Assembly (NCBI GenBank): GCA_025774615.1
Contig: JALGVQ010000159.1
Location: forward strand, 1-6,575
Direction: 5' to 3'
Length of the DNA stretch: 6,575 nt
Origin: a bacterium
Lineage (GTDB): Bacteria; Blakebacterota; Blakebacteria; Blakebacterales; Blakebacteraceae
In this document: piece after piece, positions 1 to 5,855 of the stretch
How the letters are laid out: every line of letters starts with the position of its first letter
Position numbering within the stretch: the first letter of the stretch is position 1
The notes under the pieces: model-generated
The model's input: the letters and a program-made list of their open reading frames with translations, nothing else
The model's database searches: none
Told to the model about the DNA's origin: nothing
Made by a program: the position numbers and the translations under genes

Positions 1-1145
1 TGGATCATGATCTGACCATCGTTCGGGCTGACCCAGATGTCGTGATTGTCACCATGCGGCGTGCGCATCGACCTCATGGTGACCCCGCCGTCGATCGATT
101 TGAAAAATCCTTCGGCACCGGCATAGACAACATCCTGGTTGGTGGGATCGGCACCCAGGGTCGTGTAGTAGAAGGGGCGGGTGATCAGGGAACCCTGGTC
201 ATTTATCAATTGCCAGTTTGTACCGCCGTCATCGGACCGGTACAGTCCCCCGCCCGGCTTGGCCTCTATCAGGGCATAGATACGGTCGGGATTATCCGCG
301 GTCACGGCGAGGTTGCCCTTCCCGATCAGTTCGTTCGGCAATCCGGTCGTGATATGGTCCCACGTCTCCCCGCCGTCGGTGCTCCGGTAGAATCCGCCGA
401 CCGTCGAACCGCTGATGATGGTCCACGGTTTGCGCTCAATTCGTGACATCCACGCGTATACCACATCGGGGTTATCAGGCCTGATTTCGACGTCCATGCA
501 GCCGATACTGTCGGAGTGGGCCAGGACATGGTCCCACGTCTGACCACCATCGGTCGTCTTGTAGACACCCCGCTCATTATTCGGTTTGAAAATATCCCCT
601 CCGGCCGCTACCCAGACGATGTCGGGATCGGTGGGATGGATCCGTACCGATCCGATCTGTCCGACGTTGTACAACCCGGCGAATGACCACGTTTCCCCGC
701 CATCGTTGCTCCGGTACACCCCGCGCCCGGTAGAAACGTTACTGCGAACTCCATCAGATCCTGTACCGAGGTAGACTACATCGGGATCAGAATCTGCGAC
801 TGCGATCGAGCCGGTCGATCCGAGTGGAACCTGGCCATCGGTGACCGGGAACCAGCTCTCACCCCCATCAGTGGTCTTGAATAACCCTCCACTCGCTTCA
901 CCCATGTAGTACGTGTTGGGCTGGGAGGGAACACCGGTGACTGTAGTGCTCCGTCCGCCGCGGGAAGGCCCCACCAGACGAAAAGAGAGCCCGGTGAAGA
1001 ATGCGGGGTCCACCGTGGCCGTCTGTTCGGCACGGGCCTGACGACGAGAAGCGCGCGACTGCGCTTCGACCGAAGTAATCGTGATAAGTGAAAGCGTGAA
1101 CAGAACGAGCGAGAACGGAATCAGTTTTATTATATGGCGGCGCAT
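1..1145 (-). CDS. Secreted Asp-box/BNR-repeat (sortilin/VPS10-like) beta-propeller protein, C-terminus off the left edge
   Basis: Reading right to left from the ATG at 1145-1143, the frame stays open to the window edge and gives 381 residues without a stop. Residues 1-28 form a typical Sec signal peptide: basic MRR, hydrophobic core about 5-22, and a VEA|Q cleavage site after Ala28. After this come six Asp-box motifs of the form S/T-x-D-G-G-x-x-W at residues 91-98, 146-153, 197-204, 255-262, 304-311 and 350-357 (the last ends in Met instead of Trp). They are spaced 46-58 residues apart, as expected for blades of a beta-propeller. The stretch PHGDNHDIWV at 363-372 is characteristic of the long 'WD40/YVTN/BNR-like repeat' or 'glycosyl hydrolase, BNR repeat' family, whose members are commonly around 1000 residues, so roughly the first third or more is visible. 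Role unknown; these proteins are exported and are often annotated as glycosyl hydrolases without proof. A GGGGAA lies about 5 nt before the ATG and fits a ribosome-binding site. Confidence 0.9.
   Translation of the reverse strand, partial: MRRHIIKLIPFSLVLFTLSLITITSVEAQSRASRRQARAEQTATVDPAFFTGLSFRLVGPSRGGRSTTVTGVPSQPNTYYMGEASGGLFKTTDGGESWFPVTDGQVPLGSTGSIAVADSDPDVVYLGTGSDGVRSNVSTGRGVYRSNDGGETWSFAGLYNVGQIGSVRIHPTDPDIVWVAAGGDIFKPNNERGVYKTTDGGQTWDHVLAHSDSIGCMDVEIRPDNPDVVYAWMSRIERKPWTIISGSTVGGFYRSTDGGETWDHITTGLPNELIGKGNLAVTADNPDRIYALIEAKPGGGLYRSDDGGTNWQLINDQGSLITRPFYYTTLGADPTNQDVVYAGAEGFFKSIDGGVTMRSMRTPHGDNHDIWVSPNDGQIMI
75..875 (-). repeat. Six degenerate Asp-box repeats inside the BNR protein
   Basis: The Asp-box octapeptides lie at 852-875, 687-710, 534-557, 360-383, 213-236 and 75-98 (minus strand). 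At DNA level each appears on the plus strand as a recurring CCACGT-type block followed by a CCGCCATCGG-like block. The repeats are imperfect in DNA and spaced about 140-175 nt apart, so they reflect an old protein-level duplication of propeller blades, not a recent tandem repeat. The leftmost copy lacks the closing Trp and is the most degenerate. Confidence 0.8.
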
Positions 1146-1196
1146 GAGGTTTCCCCGGCAAGGATGAATTGACGTCTCGATGACTGCCTGCGAATG

Positions 1197-1202
1197 ATTG
1201 TA
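1197..1202 (-). promoter_or_regulatory. Possible -10 element (TACAAT) for the BNR-repeat gene
   Basis: On the minus strand this hexamer reads TACAAT, one mismatch from the TATAAT consensus. It lies about 50 nt upstream of the ATG at 1145, a sensible leader length. No good -35 hexamer lies 16-18 nt further upstream, so the call is weak and rests on one hexamer. Confidence 0.25.
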
Positions 1203-1247
1203 TAGATATCCACTCGGTTGCGCTACAGTTCAACGTGGAATCGACAG

Positions 1248-1296
1248 GTGATTCATTCTGATAATCATTTCTCCGAATCACAAAGTATTTGTGACT
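1248..1296. promoter_or_regulatory. Cluster of inverted repeats, candidate operator, between divergent genes
   Basis: Three symmetric elements are packed into 49 nt. GTGATTC at 1248-1254 is exactly matched by its reverse complement GAATCAC at 1275-1281. TGATAATCA at 1259-1267 sits at the centre of that pair. TCACAAA-GTA-TTTGTGA at 1278-1294 is a perfect 7+7 palindrome sharing TCAC with the previous repeat. The half-site GTGA/TCAC therefore occurs three times. The region lies 56-104 nt upstream of the HAD gene start and about 100-150 nt upstream of the BNR gene start, a natural place for a dimeric regulator. There is no U-tract, so a terminator is unlikely. The order TCACA...TGTGA is opposite to that of a CRP site. 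The regulator is unknown. Confidence 0.35.
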
Positions 1297-1351
1297 GAAT
1301 AGTTTCTGCTCGAGCCGAATTACATCCAGGGGTGACATCACGAGGAGCATC

Positions 1352-2377
1352 ATGGATCAGCATCGGAAACATCGCATAGCCATCATAGAGCAACTCATTG
1401 ATGAATCGGAGTGGACCAGGCTGGCCGAGGGTGTCGCCCTCTCACCCGACTACAACGGAGGAATCGAGTCCCCCGGCAGCCTGGTGTTCGATGTCGACGG
1501 TGTTCTGATCGACACACATCACTCCTTCCGGGAGGTGATCCCTGAGGCAGCCAACTGCTACCTGGAGTCGATCCTCGGCCTCATCGGGAACGTCCGTCGG
1601 ATGCAGATCGATGATGGGGAGACGATCAAGAAAGCCGGCGGGTTCAACAACGACTGGGATGTATCGGAAGCTGGCCTGATCATCGCTCTCTGGCACTACA
1701 TGCAACCATGGACACTCCCTGCCCTTTCAACTCTGGTGGAAGAGATCGCCGCTGCCGGCGGTGGAATCGACATCCTGAAGGAACAGATGAGAATCCGGAC
1801 CGGGGAGATTATCTACCGGGAGATACTCGACATGGTCGACCGGGACCTCCTTGAGCGGATCTGCCGGGAGTTCTACATGGGTGAGACCGTTTTCCATGAA
1901 ATCTACGGGGTGGATCCTGAATATCATGGTGGCCACGGAGGCATGAGCCACGAACGGCCGACAGTTGATGGAGCGCCATGGGAAGCCGCAAGAAAGTATC
2001 CGTATGGGATATTCACCGGGCGGATCCCCGAGGAGATGAGACTGGCGGCCAGACTCCTGGGCCTCTCTGAAGGACCCGACTCCGATAATGTGGTCTCCGA
2101 CGATGGACAATTCCCGATCAAGCCTGATCCCGCCGGTCTCGTACATCTCGCCAGTCAGATGCCGGAACGACCACTCTACTACTTCGGTGACAACCGGGAC
2201 GACCTGACCGCCCTGCTCAGAGCCCGTCAGAATCTCCAGGATGATGATCTCCATTTCATCTGCTGTCTGACGGCCGCCTCCGATACTGAAACAGTCAATT
2301 GGTTCGCATCTACAGGAGCCACTATGCTGGCGGCAGAATTAGGAGACGCGTTATCGGTACTGATCCCCTCTTCATGA
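1352..2377 (+). CDS. HAD-superfamily (subfamily IA-like) phosphatase with large cap domain
   Basis: This 341-residue cytoplasmic protein carries all four HAD motifs. Motif I is FDVDGVLID at 46-54, with nucleophile Asp47 and acid/base Asp49. Motif II is the Thr of FTGR at 221-224. Motif III is Lys257 in PIKPDP. Motif IV is YFGDNRDDL at 277-285, with metal-binding Asp280/Asp283/Asp284. The Mg-dependent hydrolysis of a phosphomonoester is therefore likely; the substrate is unknown. An all-alpha cap of about 160 residues separates motifs I and II. It contains AGGFNNDWD at 95-103, a signature I associate with the HAD-SF-IA-hyp1 group (TIGR01548), from memory and not searched. Residues 1-43 precede motif I and have no recognised domain. 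A Gly/His-rich patch (YHGGHGGMSH, 191-200) sits in a probable loop. GAGGAG at 1342-1347, 4 nt before the ATG, supports the start. The lipoprotein gene follows after 27 nt and is probably co-transcribed. Confidence 0.85.
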   Translation: MDQHRKHRIAIIEQLIDESEWTRLAEGVALSPDYNGGIESPGSLVFDVDGVLIDTHHSFREVIPEAANCYLESILGLIGNVRRMQIDDGETIKKAGGFNNDWDVSEAGLIIALWHYMQPWTLPALSTLVEEIAAAGGGIDILKEQMRIRTGEIIYREILDMVDRDLLERICREFYMGETVFHEIYGVDPEYHGGHGGMSHERPTVDGAPWEAARKYPYGIFTGRIPEEMRLAARLLGLSEGPDSDNVVSDDGQFPIKPDPAGLVHLASQMPERPLYYFGDNRDDLTALLRARQNLQDDDLHFICCLTAASDTETVNWFASTGATMLAAELGDALSVLIPSS

Positions 2378-2404
2378 AATGGCGGGCCAGTTGAGGAGCA
2401 CGAC

Positions 2405-2944
2405 ATGACATATCATTCCATCAGTTCCACAGATTCATTCCGGATTATCCCGAGACGGGCGATCCACTTCTCGCTGGTGGCTGCTTTGATGCTCTCAATA
2501 ACAGGGTGCGCAGAGTCCCGTCCCGATCGGGATCATCTCCTCACACTCTCGAAGGAACTCATCGAGGTTTGGACAGCGAGCTGGAACTCCTACGACCTGG
2601 ACATCGTTGACGAGCTCTTTCTGTCCGACCCGGGCCTCACCTATTTTTCATCTGAGAAGGAGGGTGTGATCAGGGGGATGGAAGCGGTCCGGGAGCACCA
2701 TGTCGGGTTCGGATTCGTGCCCGGAGGCAAGGAGCAGGACAACAGGCTATGGCTTGAGGAGGTCGGGTATGACCTCCATGGCAGTTCGGTAGTGGTAACG
2801 GGGATATGGTTCTTTTCCCGGGTCGGCGAATCCGGTATACCCCAGAAGGGACCGGTTACATTCGTGCTGGTAGTGAAAGACGATCAGCTGAAAATCTCAC
2901 ACTGCAACTTCTCTACCTACCTCCCCGAACTGGACGCGGGGTAA
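2405..2944 (+). CDS. Putative lipoprotein with SnoaL/NTF2-like domain
   Basis: The protein has 179 residues. A basic N-region (RIIPRR, 13-18) and a hydrophobic stretch (about 20-33) end in a lipobox, SITGC at 31-35. Signal peptidase II cleavage would make lipidated Cys35 the mature N-terminus, so the protein should be membrane-anchored on the outer side of the inner membrane or in the outer membrane. Residues 43-175 resemble the SnoaL/DUF4440 branch of NTF2-like folds: an N-terminal helix with W..SWNSYDLDIVDELF (56-72), a Gly-Met-Glu-Ala-Val-Arg-Glu-His segment (91-98) and a C-terminal sheet (about 127-170). This fold includes small ligand-binding proteins and isomerases; I see no diagnostic catalytic pair and assign no reaction. 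GAGGAG at 2393-2398, 6 nt before the ATG, matches the site used by the HAD gene upstream, which suggests an operon of two. The N-region is longer than usual, but no better downstream start exists. Confidence 0.75.
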   Translation: MTYHSISSTDSFRIIPRRAIHFSLVAALMLSITGCAESRPDRDHLLTLSKELIEVWTASWNSYDLDIVDELFLSDPGLTYFSSEKEGVIRGMEAVREHHVGFGFVPGGKEQDNRLWLEEVGYDLHGSSVVVTGIWFFSRVGESGIPQKGPVTFVLVVKDDQLKISHCNFSTYLPELDAG

Positions 2945-3004
2945 GGCTGTCCGGTCAATGAAGTCATCTTACGCGATCATGAGGATGATATAGAAAATGG
3001 CGTT
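2945..3004. other. Short convergent intergenic gap without clear terminator
   Basis: Sixty bases separate the stop codons of the lipoprotein gene (plus) and the methyltransferase gene (minus). The only symmetry is ATCAT-GAGG-ATGAT at 2976-2989, a 5-bp AT-rich stem without a T-run on either side. This is too weak to call an intrinsic terminator, so either transcription ends by another route or the two transcripts overlap here. Confidence 0.5.
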
Positions 3005-3622
3005 TCAAACCTTCCTGGCCAGTACGACAGCTATATTCGCCTCTCTTCCGGCTTCGTACCGCAGGTCATCGGGATCGCTGAACATCTCTGCAATCAGGCG
3101 AACCTCTGCCTTGTCGATAACCAGATCTGACAGGGCTTCGAGCATTGATGACAGGGGCAGGAAATCACCATCATCGAACCCCCATGCTTCCTGCATCGAG
3201 ACATCCCATTCGACGACCAGAAGAGTGCCGCCCTCAGCCATGGCGGATTTCGCTGTCCTCAGTGCGGAAACTGCGTCCTCCCCTGTGGGCAGTGCATAGG
3301 TGCTGATCACCAGATCGAAGGTCTCAGTGGGTTTCCAGGAGGTTACATCATCCATGACGAAGCGCGCGTCCAGCTTACTCATAGCGGCTGCTTCATTTGC
3401 CAGTCGGACGGCCTCTTCCGACCAGTCGATCCCCATGACCGACCAGCCCTGCTCAGCCAGCATCAATGAGTTCGAACCCGAGCCGCATCCCAGGTCGAGG
3501 GCGCGACCCGGTTTCATATCCATGATCTCTTCCTTGATCACGAAGTCGAGTATGTGAACGCCTTCCGGATCCTCCCTGAAACAGTCGTTCCAGAAATCCC
3601 GGTTCATTTCATCGTCATGCAC
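3005..3622 (-). CDS. Class I SAM-dependent methyltransferase (TehB/UbiE-like fold)
   Basis: This 205-residue soluble protein has a Rossmann-type SAM-binding core. Motif I is ALDLGCGSGSNS at 41-52. The acidic end of strand 2 is Asp66 in MGIDWS. Asp91/Asp92 in FVMDDVTSW lie where the adenine is usually contacted. Motif IV is FDLVISTYAL at 102-111, and GGTLLVVEWD (131-140) is the later core strand. The N-terminal FWNDCF (10-15) resembles the start of TehB-like small-molecule methyltransferases. The methyl acceptor cannot be read from sequence. Translation most likely begins at GTG (3622-3620), one base after the TAG of the upstream peptidase gene, which suggests translational coupling. An in-frame ATG at 3607 (Met6) is the alternative but has no ribosome-binding site just before it. 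It is the last gene of a three-gene operon on this strand. A role linked to its neighbours is inference. Confidence 0.88.
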   Translation of the reverse strand: MHDDEMNRDFWNDCFREDPEGVHILDFVIKEEIMDMKPGRALDLGCGSGSNSLMLAEQGWSVMGIDWSEEAVRLANEAAAMSKLDARFVMDDVTSWKPTETFDLVISTYALPTGEDAVSALRTAKSAMAEGGTLLVVEWDVSMQEAWGFDDGDFLPLSSMLEALSDLVIDKAEVRLIAEMFSDPDDLRYEAGREANIAVVLARKV

Positions 3623-3623
3623 A

Positions 3624-4214
3624 CTATCTGCCCCTGCTGAAGGCGCGACGGAAGAAAGGAAGCGGATCCATGCAGTGACGATCCAGTTCTCCGCGGTTCA
3701 TGCTGTGCGTACTTGCCCGACCGTTGTCGTGAAGATCCTTCCTGATCTCGATGTGCAGATGAATGGCGGTCCCGAAATTCGAGCGTTCCAGCTCTTCCTC
3801 GGTGAAGAGTCGACCGAGGACGGTATTGTGATCGACCCGGTCTCCCCGCTCGACCTGGATATCCTCGATGTGGATATATATTGCGTATGACCAGGCTTGA
3901 TCAGCCTGCTGATGTTCGACGATGACCGAGCGGTTCGGGAAGCGACCGGAGACATTGAGTACCGTACCCGTCCCGATGGCATGGACCGTCTCTTCGAAAG
4001 CACCCTTGAGATCAACTCCGGCATGCAGGTGCCCCGGCGAATAACTCGACCGCCAGTCACCATAGCGACCGACGACCCGTTCAGTCAGAACCTGATATTC
4101 CTGTCTGTCAGATTCCTGGAATGGTGAGTAAACCGCGATGTTCCTCTGAACGCCCGGTTCAGGCAGAACGGTCAGCACACAGAGGAGCCCCATGCCGGAT
4201 AATCTGCTAATCAT
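3624..4214 (-). CDS. M23-family (LytM-type) zinc metallopeptidase, small single-domain
   Basis: M23 enzymes cleave peptide cross-links in peptidoglycan using one zinc ion. All the diagnostic residues are present in this 196-residue protein: H64 and D68 in HLHAGVD (62-68) as zinc ligands, H115 in YIHIEDI (113-119), and the HLH motif at 152-154 with H154 as the last ligand. The segment VERGDRVDHNTVLGRL (121-136) matches the usual family beta-hairpin before HLH. An active enzyme is therefore likely. The N-terminus (MISRLSGMGLLCVLTVL) has a short hydrophobic core that could be a signal peptide or anchor, but it is weak, with no clear Ala-x-Ala or lipobox. No LysM, SH3 or coiled-coil domain is present. 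The ATG lies 11 nt after the RsbW-like gene with no strong ribosome-binding site, so expression may depend on coupling. It overlaps no gene and ends 1 nt before the methyltransferase GTG. Confidence 0.85.
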   Translation of the reverse strand: MISRLSGMGLLCVLTVLPEPGVQRNIAVYSPFQESDRQEYQVLTERVVGRYGDWRSSYSPGHLHAGVDLKGAFEETVHAIGTGTVLNVSGRFPNRSVIVEHQQADQAWSYAIYIHIEDIQVERGDRVDHNTVLGRLFTEEELERSNFGTAIHLHIEIRKDLHDNGRASTHSMNRGELDRHCMDPLPFFRRAFSRGR

Positions 4215-4225
4215 GATGGGTCTGA

Positions 4226-4672
4226 TCAGTCGATCCGCATATGGATCTCGGTCCCACCGCCCTTGAACTCGACCTCATCCATCAGCTGGTTGATCAGATA
4301 AATTCCACGGCCATGGGTCTTGAAGATATTCTCACTGATCACAGGACTGGGGATCGAAGCAGGATCAAATCCCGGGCCGGGATTCCGGATTACGATCAGC
4401 ATGCCCCTTTCTTCATCACAGCATACCGAACACTGGATTTCCTTGGTGGGATCGCTCCCGCAACCATGCTCAATGGCGTTGAGCAGCGCTTCTTCCATTG
4501 CCAGCCGAACCTGGAACTCCTTGCCCTCGGCACACCCCATTCCAGTAACAGCCTCCATGATCTCCCCTATCAGAGAGTCGATCGCACCCGTATCACACAC
4601 CAGCGTGGTATCAAGACGCAGAATCAGATCCTTTGATTTGAATTCACACCTTATTTCAGGCTGAATGGACAT
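4226..4672 (-). CDS. RsbW/SpoIIAB-like anti-sigma factor serine kinase (HATPase_c_2)
   Basis: The 148-residue length suits an RsbW-type switch kinase, which binds a sigma factor (or other client) and phosphorylates an anti-anti-sigma (STAS) protein. The GHKL ATP-binding boxes are intact: the N-box EEALLNAIEHG at 60-70 with Asn65, the G1 box NPGPGFDP at 97-104 with Asp103, the G2 box HGRGIYLINQLMDEVEF at 120-136, and the final GGTEIHMR at 139-146. No membrane segment is seen, so it should be cytosolic. Seven cysteines (9, 26, 47, 71, 81, 84, 85) are many for this family. No STAS antagonist, PP2C phosphatase or sigma factor is encoded in the window, so its partners must lie elsewhere. GAGGAA at 4681-4676, 3 nt before the ATG, supports the start. 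It is the promoter-proximal gene of the operon with the M23 peptidase and methyltransferase. Confidence 0.88.
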   Translation of the reverse strand: MSIQPEIRCEFKSKDLILRLDTTLVCDTGAIDSLIGEIMEAVTGMGCAEGKEFQVRLAMEEALLNAIEHGCGSDPTKEIQCSVCCDEERGMLIVIRNPGPGFDPASIPSPVISENIFKTHGRGIYLINQLMDEVEFKGGGTEIHMRID

Positions 4673-4713
4673 GAGTTCCTCGAGCTCTGGATGTTCAGGT
4701 CGATTTCCGTCCT

Positions 4714-4719
4714 ATTGTA
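4714..4719 (-). promoter_or_regulatory. Possible -10 element (TACAAT) for the RsbW-M23-methyltransferase operon
   Basis: On the minus strand this reads TACAAT, about 40 nt upstream of the ATG at 4672. It is identical to the hexamer found upstream of the BNR-repeat gene. No good -35 match was found at the usual distance, so it is offered with low confidence. Confidence 0.25.
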
Positions 4720-4785
4720 CGGGCAAAATATGTGTGAAGATACATTTCCCGGCGATTACATCACTTGTTCATAGAGGGTGTCCAC

Positions 4786-4815
4786 TTTACCCTCACCTGT
4801 GCACCCTGCTACACT
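4786..4815 (+). promoter_or_regulatory. Possible sigma70-type promoter for the GMP-synthase-like gene
   Basis: TTTACC at 4786-4791 (4 of 6 to TTGACA) is followed after 18 nt by TACACT at 4810-4815 (4 of 6 to TATAAT, keeping the TAnnnT frame). Transcription would start near 4822 and give a leader of about 35 nt. Both boxes are imperfect and this is a by-eye match. It is the best candidate on the plus strand in the 185-nt divergent gap 4673-4857. Confidence 0.25.
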
Positions 4816-4843
4816 CGCGAAGAATCCTTATCAAAGCCAGCCT

Positions 4844-4850
4844 GGAGAGG
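4844..4850 (+). promoter_or_regulatory. Shine-Dalgarno GGAGAGG fixing the GMP-synthase-like start at 4858
   Basis: GGAGAGG lies 7 nt before the ATG at 4858. The reading frame is open further upstream to an ATG at 4765, which would add 31 residues with no family resemblance and lies inside the candidate promoter region. The strong ribosome-binding site and the position of the conserved domain favour 4858. Confidence 0.75.
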
Positions 4851-4857
4851 CAGAATC

Positions 4858-5820
4858 ATGATTGAAGAGATCCGCATTGAAGACCTGGGTCCGGCGACAT
4901 TCATAGAGGATCAGGTCAAAAACATCGCAAGCACCGTAGGAGACGGCCTGGCGATCAACGCGCTGTCGGGAGGAGTCGACTCCTCGGCGGTCACCATGCT
5001 GGGAAACAGGGCGATCGGCGAGAACTGCAAGACTTACTTCATCGAAAACGGACTGATGCGGAAAGATGAACCTGAGCAGGTCGTCTCTCTTTTCGCCGGA
5101 CTCGGTATCCACGTCGAACTCATCGATGCCAGAGAGGAATTCTTTGAAGCACTCAGGGGAGTGACAGATCCCGAGGAGAAACGGGAAGCGATCACCCGGA
5201 CTTTCTACAAAGAGGTCTTTGGCCGGCTGGTAAGAGAGAGCGGCGCAAAGCATCTCCTGCAAGGCACGATCCTTACCGATGTGGATGAGACCGTCGCCGG
5301 AATCAAACGGCAGCACAATGTCTTCGAGCAGCTGGGGATTGACACACAGGAAGCATTCGGATATCAGATCATCGAGCCGCTGGTGCAGATCCGTAAGGAT
5401 GGCGTCCGACTGGTTGCTGAGGCTCTTGGACTTCCTGAATCGACCTGGAACCGGATGCCCTTCCCCGGCCCTGCCCTGTCGGCACGGGTGATCGGTGCGG
5501 TGACTCCGGAGAAGATCGAACTGGTGCGGCACGCCACCGCGATCACCGAGGAAGAACTCGCAGGCGTCACTGCCTTCCTGAAACTCGCCATCCTGCACGA
5601 GGATCGGGTTACGGGGATGCGTGATGGAAACCGTGAGTTCGGTTTCCAGATCGAGGTCAGATGCTGGGACAGCATCGACGCCCGGGTCGGTACTCCCACC
5701 GAGGTGCCGTTCGAGGTACTGACGGGACTCTCTGAAAGGCTCGTCAACGAGGTACCAGGTGTCGTGAGCGTGACCTACAACATCTCAACCAAGCCGCCCT
5801 CCACCATGGAGCCGGTATAG
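4858..5820 (+). CDS. Stand-alone GMP-synthase-type ATP-pyrophosphatase (GuaA C-terminal half), divergent
   Basis: This 320-residue cytosolic protein aligns with the ATP-PPase and dimerisation domains of GMP synthase, which adenylates XMP and uses ammonia to form GMP. The PP-loop SGGVDSS lies at 37-43. QGTILTDVDET (135-145) corresponds to QGT-x-x-x-DV-x-E-S of GuaA, IKRQHNV at 149-155 to IKxHHNV, and FPGPALSARVIG at 202-213 to FPGPGL-x-x-R-x-x-G. NEVPGVVSVTYNISTKPPST (297-316) matches the C-terminal NEV...YDI-x-x-KPPATIEWE segment, here ending MEPV. The glutamine amidotransferase domain (about 200 residues in the usual ~520-residue enzyme) is absent and none is encoded nearby. It could be a GuaAb-like subunit with a partner elsewhere, an ammonia-dependent form, or a paralogue with another substrate. 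The DFMTA-type loop of classical GuaA is replaced by DARVGTPTEV (274-283). The PEP/pyruvate-binding gene follows after 35 nt. Confidence 0.85.
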   Translation: MIEEIRIEDLGPATFIEDQVKNIASTVGDGLAINALSGGVDSSAVTMLGNRAIGENCKTYFIENGLMRKDEPEQVVSLFAGLGIHVELIDAREEFFEALRGVTDPEEKREAITRTFYKEVFGRLVRESGAKHLLQGTILTDVDETVAGIKRQHNVFEQLGIDTQEAFGYQIIEPLVQIRKDGVRLVAEALGLPESTWNRMPFPGPALSARVIGAVTPEKIELVRHATAITEEELAGVTAFLKLAILHEDRVTGMRDGNREFGFQIEVRCWDSIDARVGTPTEVPFEVLTGLSERLVNEVPGVVSVTYNISTKPPSTMEPV

Positions 5821-5855
5821 GACGAGGTGCCCGGGGAAACAACACAGGCTCGACT

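Noticed and set aside
42-446. A 134-codon plus-strand open frame opposite the BNR-repeat gene
   Set aside because: The opposite strand encodes repeated Asp-box motifs in a continuous frame to the window edge; this frame is its shadow.
1278-1294. TCACAAAGTATTTGTGA as a CRP/FNR-type site
   Set aside because: The half-sites point the opposite way to the CRP consensus TGTGA-N6-TCACA, and no such regulator is encoded here. It is kept only as a candidate operator of unknown regulator.
898-1353. A 151-codon minus-strand open frame spanning the intergenic region and the start of the BNR gene
   Set aside because: It is out of frame with the signal peptide and Asp-box motifs, and covers the candidate operator. 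The product has no family resemblance.
1727-2254. A 175-codon open frame on the minus strand, antisense to the HAD gene
   Set aside because: It is a shadow of the HAD coding sequence, with no domain signature and no ribosome-binding site worth noting.
2976-2989. ATCAT-GAGG-ATGAT hairpin as a bidirectional terminator
   Set aside because: The stem is only 5 bp and AT-rich, with no following T-run on either strand.
4765-4857. A 31-residue N-terminal extension of the GMP-synthase-like protein
   Set aside because: The ATG at 4765 has no good ribosome-binding site and the added residues look random, whereas GGAGAGG precedes the ATG at 4858 at ideal spacing.
4831-5598. A 255-codon open frame on the minus strand, antisense to the GMP-synthase-like gene
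   Set aside because: It lies almost wholly opposite a clearly conserved gene, shows no recognisable motif, and has the composition expected from the third-base bias of the real frame.
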